64,000 bases of DNA, taken from Acidobacteriaceae bacterium KBS 83 (GTDB taxonomy: Bacteria; Acidobacteriota; Terriglobia; Terriglobales; Acidobacteriaceae). The notes beneath the pieces were generated by a model that was not told where the DNA came from, did not search any database, and saw only the letters and a list, made by a program, of their open reading frames with translations. The position numbers were made by a program, and so were the translations under genes. Below, piece after piece: positions 45,620-54,824 of this stretch (its first letter is position 1; each line of letters begins with the position of its first letter). The DNA is taken from positions 62,001 to 126,000 of the forward strand of contig KB906737.1 in NCBI GenBank assembly GCA_000381585.1. Reading direction: 5' to 3'.

Positions 45620-46164
45620 TGCGCCTCAACATAAAGCCTCCGCGTCATCCTGAGCGAAGCGAAGGGCCTGCACTGTTCCATCACGCCCGCAAACCGTGGC
45701 ACTACATACACGTCCTTCTCATCGCAGCCATCGTCGTCTTCGGAGCACACGCCTCCGACACCACCAACGGTCCCCGCTATCAGAAGCTGAGTCACGCCAT
45801 CATGTGCCCCTGCGGCTGCAACCAGCTTCTCGGCGAGTGCAATCACGTCGGATGCCCGGACTCGGACAAGATGCGCAGTCACCTCGCAGCATCCATCGAC
45901 CACGGCGATGACGACACCACTATCTTCCGCGCCTTCCAGGATCAGTACGGTCCCACGGCACTGGCCGCCCCCATGTTTACGCGCTTCAACCAGTTCTCCT
46001 GGTGGGTGCCCCCGATAGTTCTGCTGCTCGGCATTGGCGCTGTCTTCTTCGTGGTCCGCCGCTGGCGGCCGCGTGCCGTGGCGATGCCCGCACCCGCGAG
46101 CGATCCCCACACGCTGGTGCTCGAACAGCGCATCCGCCGCGAAACCGGAGGCGACTCGCTATGA
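45619..46164 (+). CDS. ccmH: CcmH/CycL-type apocytochrome thiol reductase
   Basis: 181 aa. A membrane signal (~residues 28-46) is followed by the CcmH domain with the redox motif MCPCGCNQLL; CXXC-type cysteines bind apocytochrome c before heme ligation. A second helix (WWVPPIVLLLGIGAVFFVV) anchors the C-terminus. ATG 45619 overlaps the ccmF stop in TGATG and has GAGGGGG upstream. The N-terminal leader (HPERSEGP) is translated from an interspersed repeat fragment and is not part of the family. Confidence 0.9.
   Translation: MRLNIKPPRHPERSEGPALFHHARKPWHYIHVLLIAAIVVFGAHASDTTNGPRYQKLSHAIMCPCGCNQLLGECNHVGCPDSDKMRSHLAASIDHGDDDTTIFRAFQDQYGPTALAAPMFTRFNQFSWWVPPIVLLLGIGAVFFVVRRWRPRAVAMPAPASDPHTLVLEQRIRRETGGDSL
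45644..45672. repeat. Fragment of an interspersed short repeat inside ccmH
   Basis: GTCATCCTGAGCGAAGCGA and the bases that follow match a short repeat that recurs in many bacterial genomes, recognised by its translations HPERSEGP and, on the other strand, PFASLRMT. Here it lies within the first codons of ccmH. Confidence 0.6.
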
Positions 46165-46442
46165 TCCTTGCCCTTTGCGCAGCCTTCACCATCGCTCTCT
46201 TCGTTTACGTCTTCTACCCGGAGCGCCACGTCGCAGCGCAGCGCGTCAAGACGCGCCTCGATTTCCTTGAAGAGCAGAAGGCCGTCCTCTACGAGAACCT
46301 GCGCGACCTGAACTTCGAATACCGGGCGGGCAAGTATCCGCTGGAAGACTACACAGCGCAGCGCGCAGCGCTCGAGGCGGAAGCCGCCCAGGTACTGGCC
46401 GAGATGGAGCGCCTGCAACAACCCACCGTTCGCAGAGCCTGA
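46161..46442 (+). CDS. CcmI-like membrane-anchored coiled-coil protein
   Basis: 93 aa. One N-terminal helix (ILALCAAFTIALFVYVFY) is followed by a charged helical segment with LYENLRDLNFEYRAGKYPLEDYTAQRAALE, the pattern of the CcmI N-terminal cytoplasmic hairpin. The ATG overlaps the ccmH stop (ATGA), so translation is coupled. It probably helps deliver apocytochrome c to CcmF/CcmH. Confidence 0.8.
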   Translation: MILALCAAFTIALFVYVFYPERHVAAQRVKTRLDFLEEQKAVLYENLRDLNFEYRAGKYPLEDYTAQRAALEAEAAQVLAEMERLQQPTVRRA

Positions 46443-46447
46443 CTGGC

Positions 46448-47211
46448 TTGAGCGCATCACCCCCCGACCCCTTCGCCGTCCTCTCGGACATTCACGGCAA
46501 CCTCTTCGCACTCGAAGCCGTGCTCGCCGATATCGCCTCACGCTCTGTCCAACAGATCGTCAATCTCGGCGACCATCTGCAAGGCCCGCTCGATCCCGTC
46601 GGCACTGCCGACCGCTTGATCCCGCTCAACCGCCCAGCGTGCGCGGCAACTGCGACCGTCTGCTCTTCGAAGCCGGAACCATCGTCACACCCGGCAGCAC
46701 TCTCGAAGGGAACCGCGCCATCCTGACCGAGCAGCACAAACAATGGCTGGCCGCGATGCCGCAGACCCTTCAACTCGGCAACATCCTCCTCTGCCACGGA
46801 ACACCGTGGGCCGATGACGTGTACCTGCTCGAAGAGGTCACGCCTTACGGCTCGCGCATGAAGCGCACCGGGGAGCTTGCGCCCATCCTTCATGGAATTA
46901 CGGCGCGCCTCGTACTCTGCGGTCACAGCCACCAGAGCCGTGCGGTTCAGCTTTCCGCCCAGATGCCCGGCGGTCCGCTGGTGGTCAATCCCGGCAGCGT
47001 CGGTCTCCCTGCCTATACGGAAGAATCGCCGCATCCGCACGCGATGGAAGCCTGCAGCCCGCACGCCCGCTATGCCATCGTCACACGATCAGGCGACAAC
47101 TGGCAGGTGGAACATCTCGCCATCACCTACGATTGGGAATCGGCCGCGCGCCTGGCCGAACGGAATGGCAGGCCCGACTGGGCCGCGTGGCTGCGAAGCG
47201 GCCGTGCCTGA
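46448..47211 (+). pseudogene. Metallophosphoesterase (YfcE-like), frameshifted
   Basis: The 5' frame (from TTG 46448) encodes VLSDIHGNLFALEAVLADI and NLGDHLQGPLDPVGTADRLIPLNRP, the start of a calcineurin-like phosphoesterase. The 3' half continues in another frame from about 46633 with SVRGNCDRLLF, LLCHGTPW and VLCGHSHQSR...VVNPGSVGLPAY. One missing C in the CCC run at 46633-46635 restores a single 255-aa protein (CGC CCC AGC GTG). This is either a real loss of function or a base-call error. All metal-ligand motifs (SDIHGN, GD, GN, GHSH) are intact across the break. Confidence 0.8.
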
Positions 47212-47388
47212 CTTCAACGCAAATCATCCGCAATTCCGTAACTTGGCAGTATCCTAGGGCAAAAGCGCAGACACTGTGATGTGGGCGAGATCCCCTCTAT
47301 GCAGCCGTTCCTCAGCAGAACGACTGCGTTCGCATTTGCGTCGTACCTTACACTGTCTGTGCTTTTGCGTAAGTCCCCAGAATTCGAC

Positions 47389-48726
47389 ATGAGACGCCTG
47401 CTGCAGATTTCGCTTTCCCTCGCCCTTCTCCTTACCCCGGCCATGGTCACGTCCGCGCTCGCCGCCAGCATCACCGGCACGGTCACGAATGGCACGAACA
47501 ACAAGCCTTCCGCCGGCGACGATGTCATCCTGATCTCGCTGCAGCAGCGCATGCAGGAGACGGCGCGCGCCAAAACCGACACGCACGGCAAATACTCGAT
47601 CGATGTTCCTGACCAGGGCATGCACCTTATCCGCGTCGATCACCAGAAGGCCTCTTACTTTCAGCCCGCGCCTCCCGGCACCAACAACGTCGATGTCACC
47701 GTCTTCGATGTCGCCGCCACGGTTCCCGGCATCACCACCGAAGCGAACGTGATCCGCGTCGAGACCGACCCCCAGGGCCTGCACGTCACCCAAAGCTACT
47801 TCGTCAAGAACGATTCCACGCCGCCTAGGACCCAGTTTTCCAGCCGCTCCTACGAGATCTATCTGCCCCCGGACGCGAAAGTCGAAGGCGCTGCTGCCAT
47901 GGGACCGGGTGGCATGCCCGTTGCCTCCTCGCCGGCGCCTCTCGGCGAAAAGGGCCATTACGCCTATCTATTCCCTCTCCGTCCTGGCGAGACGCAGTTT
48001 CAGGTCACCTACGGCCTGCCGTACAGCGGTTCCGCGAAGTTTGCCCCTAAACTCGCTGGCACAGCGGACAACGTCGTGGTCATGGTCCCCAAGAGCATGA
48101 CCTTCGCCGCTGACCCGTCCACGCCATATACGCAAATTAACGATGACATCAACGCACAGACATTCGTTGCGAAAAATGTCAGCACCACCCAGGCGCTGGG
48201 CTTCTCCGTTTCCGGCTCCGGAGCATTGCCGCGCGATGTGCAAACCGCGCAAGCAGGCAACGGGCAGCCTGGCGCTCCTGCAAGCGCGGACGACAATCGG
48301 CCCGGCGGCGGCCTCGGCAATCCCATCGACACCCCCGACCCCCTCAGCAAGTACAAATGGTGGATCCTCTCGGGCGTCGGCCTCCTGCTGGTCATCGCCG
48401 CCGCGTTCTTTCTCCGCCGCACCCCTCAGCGCGAAGAGGACGCCTCCCTCTCAGCCTCAACTCATGAACCTCCTGCGGCGGAGCAATACGCGGCTCCCCT
48501 GACCTGGACGCAAGGGACTCCACCCCCGGCGACCGTCGCGCCGATCCCACCGCCTCCTCCCGCAGAACCAGACGCCGAGACCCAGAGGCACAATCTCCTT
48601 AACTCGCTCAAAGAGGAACTCTTTGCGCTGGAGTCCGACCGCGCCAAAGGGAATGTGGGTGAGGTCGAATATGCCGCTCACAAGCAGGCTCTGGAAGCCA
48701 TCATCCGGAGGGCGCTGAATCGTTAA
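47389..48726 (+). CDS. Exported protein with carboxypeptidase-regulatory-like domain and CcmI-like C-terminus
   Basis: 445 aa. A signal peptide (RRLLQISLSLALLLTPAMVTSALAA) is followed by a beta-sandwich carboxypeptidase-regulatory-like domain (ITGTVTNGTNNKPSAGDDVIL, TDTHGKYSIDVP), further beta structure, a transmembrane helix at ~325-345, a Pro-rich linker and a cytoplasmic charged helix. That tail (LKEELFALESDRAKGN...EYAAHKQALE) has the same layout as the CcmI-like gene at 46161. ATG 47389 is chosen for the signal peptide; the frame is open from 47281. Function unknown but tied by position to cytochrome c maturation. Confidence 0.75.
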   Translation: MRRLLQISLSLALLLTPAMVTSALAASITGTVTNGTNNKPSAGDDVILISLQQRMQETARAKTDTHGKYSIDVPDQGMHLIRVDHQKASYFQPAPPGTNNVDVTVFDVAATVPGITTEANVIRVETDPQGLHVTQSYFVKNDSTPPRTQFSSRSYEIYLPPDAKVEGAAAMGPGGMPVASSPAPLGEKGHYAYLFPLRPGETQFQVTYGLPYSGSAKFAPKLAGTADNVVVMVPKSMTFAADPSTPYTQINDDINAQTFVAKNVSTTQALGFSVSGSGALPRDVQTAQAGNGQPGAPASADDNRPGGGLGNPIDTPDPLSKYKWWILSGVGLLLVIAAAFFLRRTPQREEDASLSASTHEPPAAEQYAAPLTWTQGTPPPATVAPIPPPPPAEPDAETQRHNLLNSLKEELFALESDRAKGNVGEVEYAAHKQALEAIIRRALNR

Positions 48727-48948
48727 TCGATTGTTCGGCTCGTCCCTGGCCTCTTTGTCCCAGAAGACTGCATCCAATCTTAGTGTGGCGATCCCTGTTC
48801 TACGTAATTCCGTATTGAATTCCGCGAATTCAGAGTCATTTCTCGGCAATCCGCCCCTAACTCACTGAAAAATAGGCGACAAGGTCTCTCCTACCGACTG
48901 GTATGCAACGTGCCTCAAAAGTTGCATCGTCATCAGGAGGGGTTCTCC

Positions 48949-51900
48949 TTGGACTCGCATCTCATAAAGAAAAATGGCTTTCGGAAGGCTGGAGCGACCG
49001 GTATTCTCGCCCTCGCCACACTTGTTCTCGGCTCGGCTGCGCTCCCCACACCCGCCGCGTTCGCTCAGGCTGTCTCCGTCAATGGTGGATCCATTCAGGG
49101 CACCATCACGGACAATTCAGGCGCTGTGGTTCCCAACGCAACCGTCGTCGTGACCGGCATCGCAACCGGAGTCAAATCCAGTGTGACCACGGATTCGAGG
49201 GGCTACTGGAGCCTCGGTCCTCTGAACCCCGGCGATTACGACGTGGTGGTCACCGCACCTGGCTTTCAGAAGACAGACGTAAAGACGGTCATTCACACCG
49301 GCACTGCCACGTCAGGCAATTTCAAACTGTCGGTGGGCTCCTCCGCTGAGACCATCGAAGTCAATGCCGGCGCTGTGCAGCTCAACACAGATCAGGCGGG
49401 CGTCAGTGACGTAATCACCGCGCAACAGATCAAAAGTCTGCCGGTCAATGGCCGCAACTTCCTCGATTTGGCCCAGATTCAGCCCGGCGTGATCCTGCAG
49501 AGCGGCGAGTCCTTCGATCCGACGAAAGCAGGGTATTCGGCTATCTCCGTCGGCGGCGTCTCCGGCCGTACCACCCGCATCCTCCTTGACGGCCAGGACA
49601 TCACTGACGAAACAGTAGGAACTACCATCTTCAACGTCTCGCAGGGGGCCATCAACGAGTTCCAGTTGAACCGCTCCACGCAGGACGTCTCTGGCGAAGT
49701 CACATCGACCGGCCAAGTCCTCGTTGCGACCAACTCAGGCACAAATGCCTTCCACGGACAGGCTTTCTACCAGTTCCAGGACAACCGCGCCGGCTTCGCG
49801 GCCCTCACCGGCGGCATCCAGGCACCCTTCCAGCGCAACCAATATGGCGGAAGCATCGGTGGACCGATCCTCAAGGACAAGCTCTTCTTCTTCGCCAATG
49901 CCGAGCGTATTCAGCAGGTCAATATCGCTGCATCCAGCGCCTCACCGACCTTTGCCTCCATCCTCAACCAATACCCGTCGATTCCCTTTAACTACAAGGA
50001 GACCTATTCGACGGCGCGCGTGGACTACACCGGATGGCACGGAATCCACTTCTTCGGCCGCGTGAACTATGACGTCAATGCAGTCGGCGGAAATTTCGGC
50101 TTCCTCTATTCCATCTACAACAACCGCGATAACACCCCCGGGTTCGCCGGCGGCGCCGACTTTGTCACCGGACACTTTACCCATTCGTTCCGCGCCAGCT
50201 ATGAGAAGTTCCACAACCTCATCAGCGACGCTGTCACCGGGAACACCGCCCTCTATAACCCCATCCCGGGCCTCACGCTGTATGACTCACAGGATGGTTT
50301 CTTCGCAGGCATCAACTATCTCTCTCCTCAGGAAACCTTCCAGTCGGACAAGCAGTTCCGCTATGACGGCACCTGGACCAAGGGTGCGCATACGCTCAAG
50401 TACGGCTACAGCCTGAACCGTCTGCTGGGCGGTGGTGGCGCGGAGTTCTTCGGTGCATCGCTCTTCACCGAATTCGGCCCGGGCAGCCTGCTTTCAGGCG
50501 GCCCTGGCAAGCCAGGCTGCGCTGGTGTTATCGGTGCACAACCTTGCGCCGGCGATCCGGTCAACGGGTATTCCGCATCCGGACTCATCCTTGGCAACGG
50601 GAACTCGGTGTTCACCGAGAAGCCGGGCTTCAATCTTCCCGGCGGCGGCACCTTCGACTGGCGTGAAGGCGCTTATATCGCGGACACCTGGAAGATCAAG
50701 CCAACCTTCACCCTCAATGCCGGCCTCCGGTGGAGCGTCGATACCGACCGCGCCAACCAGGATCTGCCGACTCCGCCTTGCAGCAGCGTCGACCCAGCAA
50801 TCAACCCTTGCACCAACGGAGAGACGAATCTCTTCGACGTCTATCAGCCAGGTTTAGGCAAGAAGACCCACCAGCCCTATGCCAACTTCGGCCCCCAGCT
50901 GGGCTTCGCCTATAACCCGGCGGCTGCCCCGAACACGGTGCTGCGTGCCGGCATCGGCATTTTTTATGAAAGCGATGTCTTCAACAACACCTCAAACGCA
51001 CGCAGTTCTGTTATCAACGCCTCTGGTCCGTTCTTCAATAACACCGGCCTCTGCGGCGGAACAAATGAAGTGGCGGCCCCTGGCGGTATAACGATCACGC
51101 AGGGCGCCGGAGTTCCAATCTCGACGCTGTGCTCGGAGCCGATCAAGCAGGCGGCTTCTGGACTGCAGGATGTGCTCCACCAATACCAGGCAGCAACGCA
51201 GGCCAACAACAATGCCTTGAATCCAGCCTACATCGGCCAATTCCTGAATGCGGGCGGCGTCTATGCAGCTCCGTACCTTACCCCCTACTCGATCCAGTAC
51301 AACTTCGGAATCCAGCAGCAGATCGGCCGCGGCACCGTCATCAGCGGGGATTACATACACAATTCCACACTGAAGATTCCTCTCGTCATTGACGTAAACC
51401 GCGTCGGCTCAGCCCGCAGCCTGAATGTGAACGCTGCGAAGAACGCTATTGCCGCCACGCTCTCTGCATGCGGTGTTTCTTCGATACAGGGAGCCATTGC
51501 AAGCTGCCCGGGTCTCCACAGCGACGGAAGTGGCGCGGTAATCCAAGACTTTGCGGGTAACGGTCTTGACTCCGGGAACGCCCTCTTTAGCGGGTATCCA
51601 GCCTCAGTCTTCGGCGCAACGCCAGATACCGGGGCTGCTTTCCCAGGCCTCAACCCCGCCGTTGGTTTTGGCAAGTTCATCCTTCCCACCGGGCAGTCTG
51701 GCTACGATGCACTCCAGATCGTCTTCAAGCAGGTTCGGACGCATCCCGCACCGGGTCTCGATGCAGCCAATTTCCAGATCTCCTACAACCTCTCCAGAAT
51801 TGTCGGGGATGTGTCGACGGCAGGAAACACAGGAAATAGCGGAGACAATTTCTTTAACAGTCCTCCCTATGACTACGACAACCCCTCGGCGTACATGGGC

Positions 51901-52611
51901 CGTCTTGGGTTGGACCGCAAACACCAGCTCTCTTTCGGCGGCTCCTTCACCTTCAAGTATGGTCCACAACTGGGCTTGGTCGGTCACTTCTTCTCGTCGC
52001 TCCCGACCACCCTGTCCATGGACAATAGCGCTGGTGAGACAGCTCAGATCTTCCAGACCGACGTGTCTGGAGATGGAAGCACCGCCGATCTGATACCGGG
52101 AACCCGCCCGGGCGCATACATGCACGACTACAAAGCCAAGACCCTGCAGTCGCTCATCACCAACTACAACAGCCGCTACGCCAATACGTTGACTCCGGCA
52201 GGCCAGGCCCTCGTTTCGAATGGTCTCTTCTCCGGAGCGGAATTGGTCGCACTCCAGGGAGCGCAGCAGCCGATCGCGAATCTCCCCGGACCCCAGGCCA
52301 TGAACAACCCTGCATTCCGTGCCATCGATGCGAATCTCTCGTACCCGATTAGTCTGGGTCGGTTCCACGAAGGCATGAGCCTCGAGCCGGCAATCGCCTT
52401 CTACAACGTCATGAACTTCTCGAACTTTGGAATCCTTTCCGGACAACTACTGACCCAGACGAATGTGGGCCCAACCGGCGCATCGGGCTTCCTCAACGGC
52501 CCCGACAACCCGGCTGTGGCAGATGGCTCCCCGCGCACCCAGCGCGGATCGGGCACATTCGATCAGGGCGGTCCCCGCTCGATCGAGTACCAGCTCAAGT
52601 TCAACTTCTAA
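48949..52611 (+). CDS. Oar-like TonB-dependent receptor with N-terminal carboxypeptidase-regulatory domain
   Basis: 1220 aa outer-membrane receptor. A signal peptide (TGILALATLVLGSAALPTPAAFAQ) is followed by a carboxypeptidase-regulatory fold (IQGTITDNSGAVVPNATVVVTG, SRGYWSLGPLNPGDYDVVV), a plug region (LPVNGRNFLDLAQIQPGV, RILLDGQDI) and a long beta-barrel ending in EYQLKFNF, where the terminal Phe suits BAM insertion. This type is abundant in Acidobacteria and probably imports glycans, peptides or chelates. TTG 48949 is preferred: AGGAGGGG lies 8 nt upstream, while GTG 48910 lacks a site. A strong terminator follows. Confidence 0.92.
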   Translation: MDSHLIKKNGFRKAGATGILALATLVLGSAALPTPAAFAQAVSVNGGSIQGTITDNSGAVVPNATVVVTGIATGVKSSVTTDSRGYWSLGPLNPGDYDVVVTAPGFQKTDVKTVIHTGTATSGNFKLSVGSSAETIEVNAGAVQLNTDQAGVSDVITAQQIKSLPVNGRNFLDLAQIQPGVILQSGESFDPTKAGYSAISVGGVSGRTTRILLDGQDITDETVGTTIFNVSQGAINEFQLNRSTQDVSGEVTSTGQVLVATNSGTNAFHGQAFYQFQDNRAGFAALTGGIQAPFQRNQYGGSIGGPILKDKLFFFANAERIQQVNIAASSASPTFASILNQYPSIPFNYKETYSTARVDYTGWHGIHFFGRVNYDVNAVGGNFGFLYSIYNNRDNTPGFAGGADFVTGHFTHSFRASYEKFHNLISDAVTGNTALYNPIPGLTLYDSQDGFFAGINYLSPQETFQSDKQFRYDGTWTKGAHTLKYGYSLNRLLGGGGAEFFGASLFTEFGPGSLLSGGPGKPGCAGVIGAQPCAGDPVNGYSASGLILGNGNSVFTEKPGFNLPGGGTFDWREGAYIADTWKIKPTFTLNAGLRWSVDTDRANQDLPTPPCSSVDPAINPCTNGETNLFDVYQPGLGKKTHQPYANFGPQLGFAYNPAAAPNTVLRAGIGIFYESDVFNNTSNARSSVINASGPFFNNTGLCGGTNEVAAPGGITITQGAGVPISTLCSEPIKQAASGLQDVLHQYQAATQANNNALNPAYIGQFLNAGGVYAAPYLTPYSIQYNFGIQQQIGRGTVISGDYIHNSTLKIPLVIDVNRVGSARSLNVNAAKNAIAATLSACGVSSIQGAIASCPGLHSDGSGAVIQDFAGNGLDSGNALFSGYPASVFGATPDTGAAFPGLNPAVGFGKFILPTGQSGYDALQIVFKQVRTHPAPGLDAANFQISYNLSRIVGDVSTAGNTGNSGDNFFNSPPYDYDNPSAYMGRLGLDRKHQLSFGGSFTFKYGPQLGLVGHFFSSLPTTLSMDNSAGETAQIFQTDVSGDGSTADLIPGTRPGAYMHDYKAKTLQSLITNYNSRYANTLTPAGQALVSNGLFSGAELVALQGAQQPIANLPGPQAMNNPAFRAIDANLSYPISLGRFHEGMSLEPAIAFYNVMNFSNFGILSGQLLTQTNVGPTGASGFLNGPDNPAVADGSPRTQRGSGTFDQGGPRSIEYQLKFNF

Positions 52612-52626
52612 CCTGCATCTTTTTCA

Positions 52627-52657
52627 AAGGCCCTGCTTCGGCAGGGCCTTCGTTTTT
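52627..52657 (+). terminator. Rho-independent terminator after the TonB receptor
   Basis: AAGGCCCTGC (52627-52636) and GCAGGGCCTT (52641-52650) form a perfect 10-bp stem closed by a TTCG tetraloop, then CG and TTTTT. Confidence 0.96.
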
Positions 52658-52782
52658 GCGTCATATCCCTCGCACGTTAGACTCCAGCCACAGGGTGGGT
52701 AATGAAATGATTCCCCAATCCCCGCGTCTAAACAGTGGGTCTCTGTATCTCGGAGTACCGTAGATGCAGGACTGGAACGACT

Positions 52783-53643
52783 ATGAATACCCTCAAGACT
52801 GCCCTGCTGCTTACCTCTCTCACGCTCTTCCTGATCTTCATCGGCCAGTATTTCGGCGGCCGCAACGGGATGGTCATCGCCCTCGTCATCGCCGTGGTGA
52901 TGAACTTCGTCAGCTACTTCTACTCGGACAAGCTCGCCCTCTCCATGTACCGGGCGCAGCCGGCCACTCGCGAGCAGCTACCGCGCGTCTACAGCGTGGT
53001 AGAGCAGATGACGCAGCGCATCGGGCTGCCGATGCCGAAGATCTACGTCATTCCTAGCGATTCGCCGAACGCCTTCGCCACCGGCCGCAACCCGAAGCAT
53101 GCCTCCGTCGCCGTAACCCAGGGCATCCTGAACCTACTGAACGACGAGGAACTTGCCGGCGTCCTGGCTCACGAACTGGGCCATGTACGCAACCGCGACA
53201 TCCTCACCAGTTCCATCGCCGCAACCCTCGCTGGCGCCATCACCATCCTCGCCCATACCGGGCGCTTCGCCATGATCTTCGGCGGCTACGGCGGGCGCGA
53301 CCGTGACCGCGACGGCGGCGGCATCGCTGCGCTGTTCATGCTGATCCTGGCCCCCATCGCCGCAACCATGATCCAGCTCGCTGTCTCCCGCTCCCGCGAA
53401 TACGAGGCCGATGCCACCGGCGCACATATGACCGGCAATCCCTATGCCCTGGCCAGCGCTCTCCAGAAGCTCGACGCCTACTCCAAACGCTTGCCTCTGG
53501 GTGCCACCCCCTCCACCGCGCACCTGTTCATCGTGCAGCCGCTCATCTCCGGTGCCAGCTTCGCCAACCTCTTCTCTACCCATCCGCCCATCGCCAAGCG
53601 CGTCGAGCGCCTGCTGGGCCGCCCTTCGCAGACACAGCCGTAA
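52783..53643 (+). CDS. htpX: Membrane zinc metalloprotease HtpX
   Basis: 286 aa inner-membrane protease of the M48 family that clears misfolded membrane proteins. Helices at residues 5-22 and 28-47 are followed by the zinc site LAHELGHVRNRD (HEXXH), two more helices (one near TMIQLAVS) and the Glu ligand in SREYEADATGAHM. The start is ATG 52783, where the family N-terminus begins; an earlier in-frame codon at 52735 adds no recognisable sequence. Length matches E. coli HtpX. Confidence 0.93.
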   Translation: MNTLKTALLLTSLTLFLIFIGQYFGGRNGMVIALVIAVVMNFVSYFYSDKLALSMYRAQPATREQLPRVYSVVEQMTQRIGLPMPKIYVIPSDSPNAFATGRNPKHASVAVTQGILNLLNDEELAGVLAHELGHVRNRDILTSSIAATLAGAITILAHTGRFAMIFGGYGGRDRDRDGGGIAALFMLILAPIAATMIQLAVSRSREYEADATGAHMTGNPYALASALQKLDAYSKRLPLGATPSTAHLFIVQPLISGASFANLFSTHPPIAKRVERLLGRPSQTQP

Positions 53644-53686
53644 ATTGCTTTCTTTCGTGGCACGAATGCGGCATGCTTGACGTGCC

Positions 53687-54199
53687 ATGCGAAGCGTTCT
53701 GACTACACTCTCACTTCTCGCACTCGGTATCTGGCTGGGCGCGCTGCTGCTCTTCGTTCAAGTTGCAGCCGTGGCTTTCGGCGCGCTGCCCCCTCTCTTT
53801 CTGAACCAGGCTGAGGGCATCCACGGCGCCGGGCTCGTTGTCGGCGGCACACTTCGCCACCTGCACTATATGGGCTTGATCTGCGGCGTGCTCTTCCTGA
53901 TCTTGAGCTTTCTGCTGCGCTCGCGCGTCCGCTGGCATTCCGTTGTGCCGCAGGCGGTGCTGGTACTCGCCATGGTCGTCTTAACGGCGTATTCGCAGTT
54001 TTCGATCATTCCCCGCATGGATACCGCACAAGCCTCCGTGGGAGGCAGCGTCGGAATCGCGTCATTGCCGGAATCAAGTCCGGCGCGCGTGCTCTTTGAC
54101 CAGCTTCATCGCGAGTCCGTCCGTGTGGAAGGCCTTGTACTGATCCTTGGTTTCATCGCCTTCGCGTTTGCGGGACGGCCGCATTCCCTCCGACAGTAA
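53687..54199 (+). CDS. DUF4149 membrane protein
   Basis: 170 aa with four predicted helices (residues 8-32, 45-72, 82-102, 145-165). The pattern LGIWLGALLLFVQVAAVAFGALP, GTLRHLHYMGLICG and the FDQLHRESVRVEGLVLILG loop matches DUF4149/TMEM205-like proteins. Role unknown. It follows htpX by 43 bp on the same strand. Confidence 0.82.
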   Translation: MRSVLTTLSLLALGIWLGALLLFVQVAAVAFGALPPLFLNQAEGIHGAGLVVGGTLRHLHYMGLICGVLFLILSFLLRSRVRWHSVVPQAVLVLAMVVLTAYSQFSIIPRMDTAQASVGGSVGIASLPESSPARVLFDQLHRESVRVEGLVLILGFIAFAFAGRPHSLRQ

Positions 54200-54230
54200 T
54201 CACGGTGCAGACGTTTGGTCGGCCTCTATT

Positions 54231-54695
54231 TCAATCCGAGGCTGATCGCACGTCGTGGAGAGCTTTGATCTGGTCGTGGGATCTCTGTATGTGCGTGAGT
54301 TGCCGCTGCAATATCTCGCGTAGTGGCAATGGAAGATCTTCCTTGAGTGCGCTGGTGTAAACCTCTTTTGCTGCGTGCTCGCTCTTCTGGGCTGTGGACA
54401 ACAGCGCCATCTGACCACTAACCAGACTTGCCTGGATCTGTCCCCAAAGATGCCGTGCTTTCGACATATACGAGGTGCCCGCCTTCACATCGTGCACACC
54501 CATACGATGGAGTTCGTTCTCGAGTTCCGCGGCGTATTCCGCTCGCACCTGCGTCTCCGCAAGGAAGAAACGCTTTGCCCTGTCGTTCTGCAACCGATGT
54601 CCAAGTTCCTTGAACCCCTCCTGGTTGCTGCGCAGCGTTTCGATGAGTTCGTTCAACGTCGACTCAACCTTATCCAGCGCGATGTGTTCTGGCAT
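54231..54695 (-). CDS. PA2169-family four-helix bundle protein (DUF2383)
   Basis: 154 aa soluble helical protein. The layout (VESTLNELIETLRSNQEGFKELG, then LAETQVRAEYAAELENELHRMG, then SEHAAKEVYTSALKEDLPLPLREILQ) matches the ferritin-like PA2169/DUF2383 family, often associated with stress responses. It is convergent with DUF4149 across a 31-bp gap. Confidence 0.87.
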   Translation of the reverse strand: MPEHIALDKVESTLNELIETLRSNQEGFKELGHRLQNDRAKRFFLAETQVRAEYAAELENELHRMGVHDVKAGTSYMSKARHLWGQIQASLVSGQMALLSTAQKSEHAAKEVYTSALKEDLPLPLREILQRQLTHIQRSHDQIKALHDVRSASD

Positions 54696-54824
54696 AGCAC
54701 CTCCTCAGTTCTGAGATGTAGCCGCACAACAACCGGTTTGTCTCGGGCTGCGGTGTTGATCCCACGACTCCCGGGGGAGAGCCTTGTATAGTGACCCTTG
54801 CTGATCTTTTCCCTCGGAACGTTC

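Noticed and set aside
51604-52446. Open frame of 280 aa opposite the TonB receptor
   Set aside because: Antisense shadow with no recognisable family.
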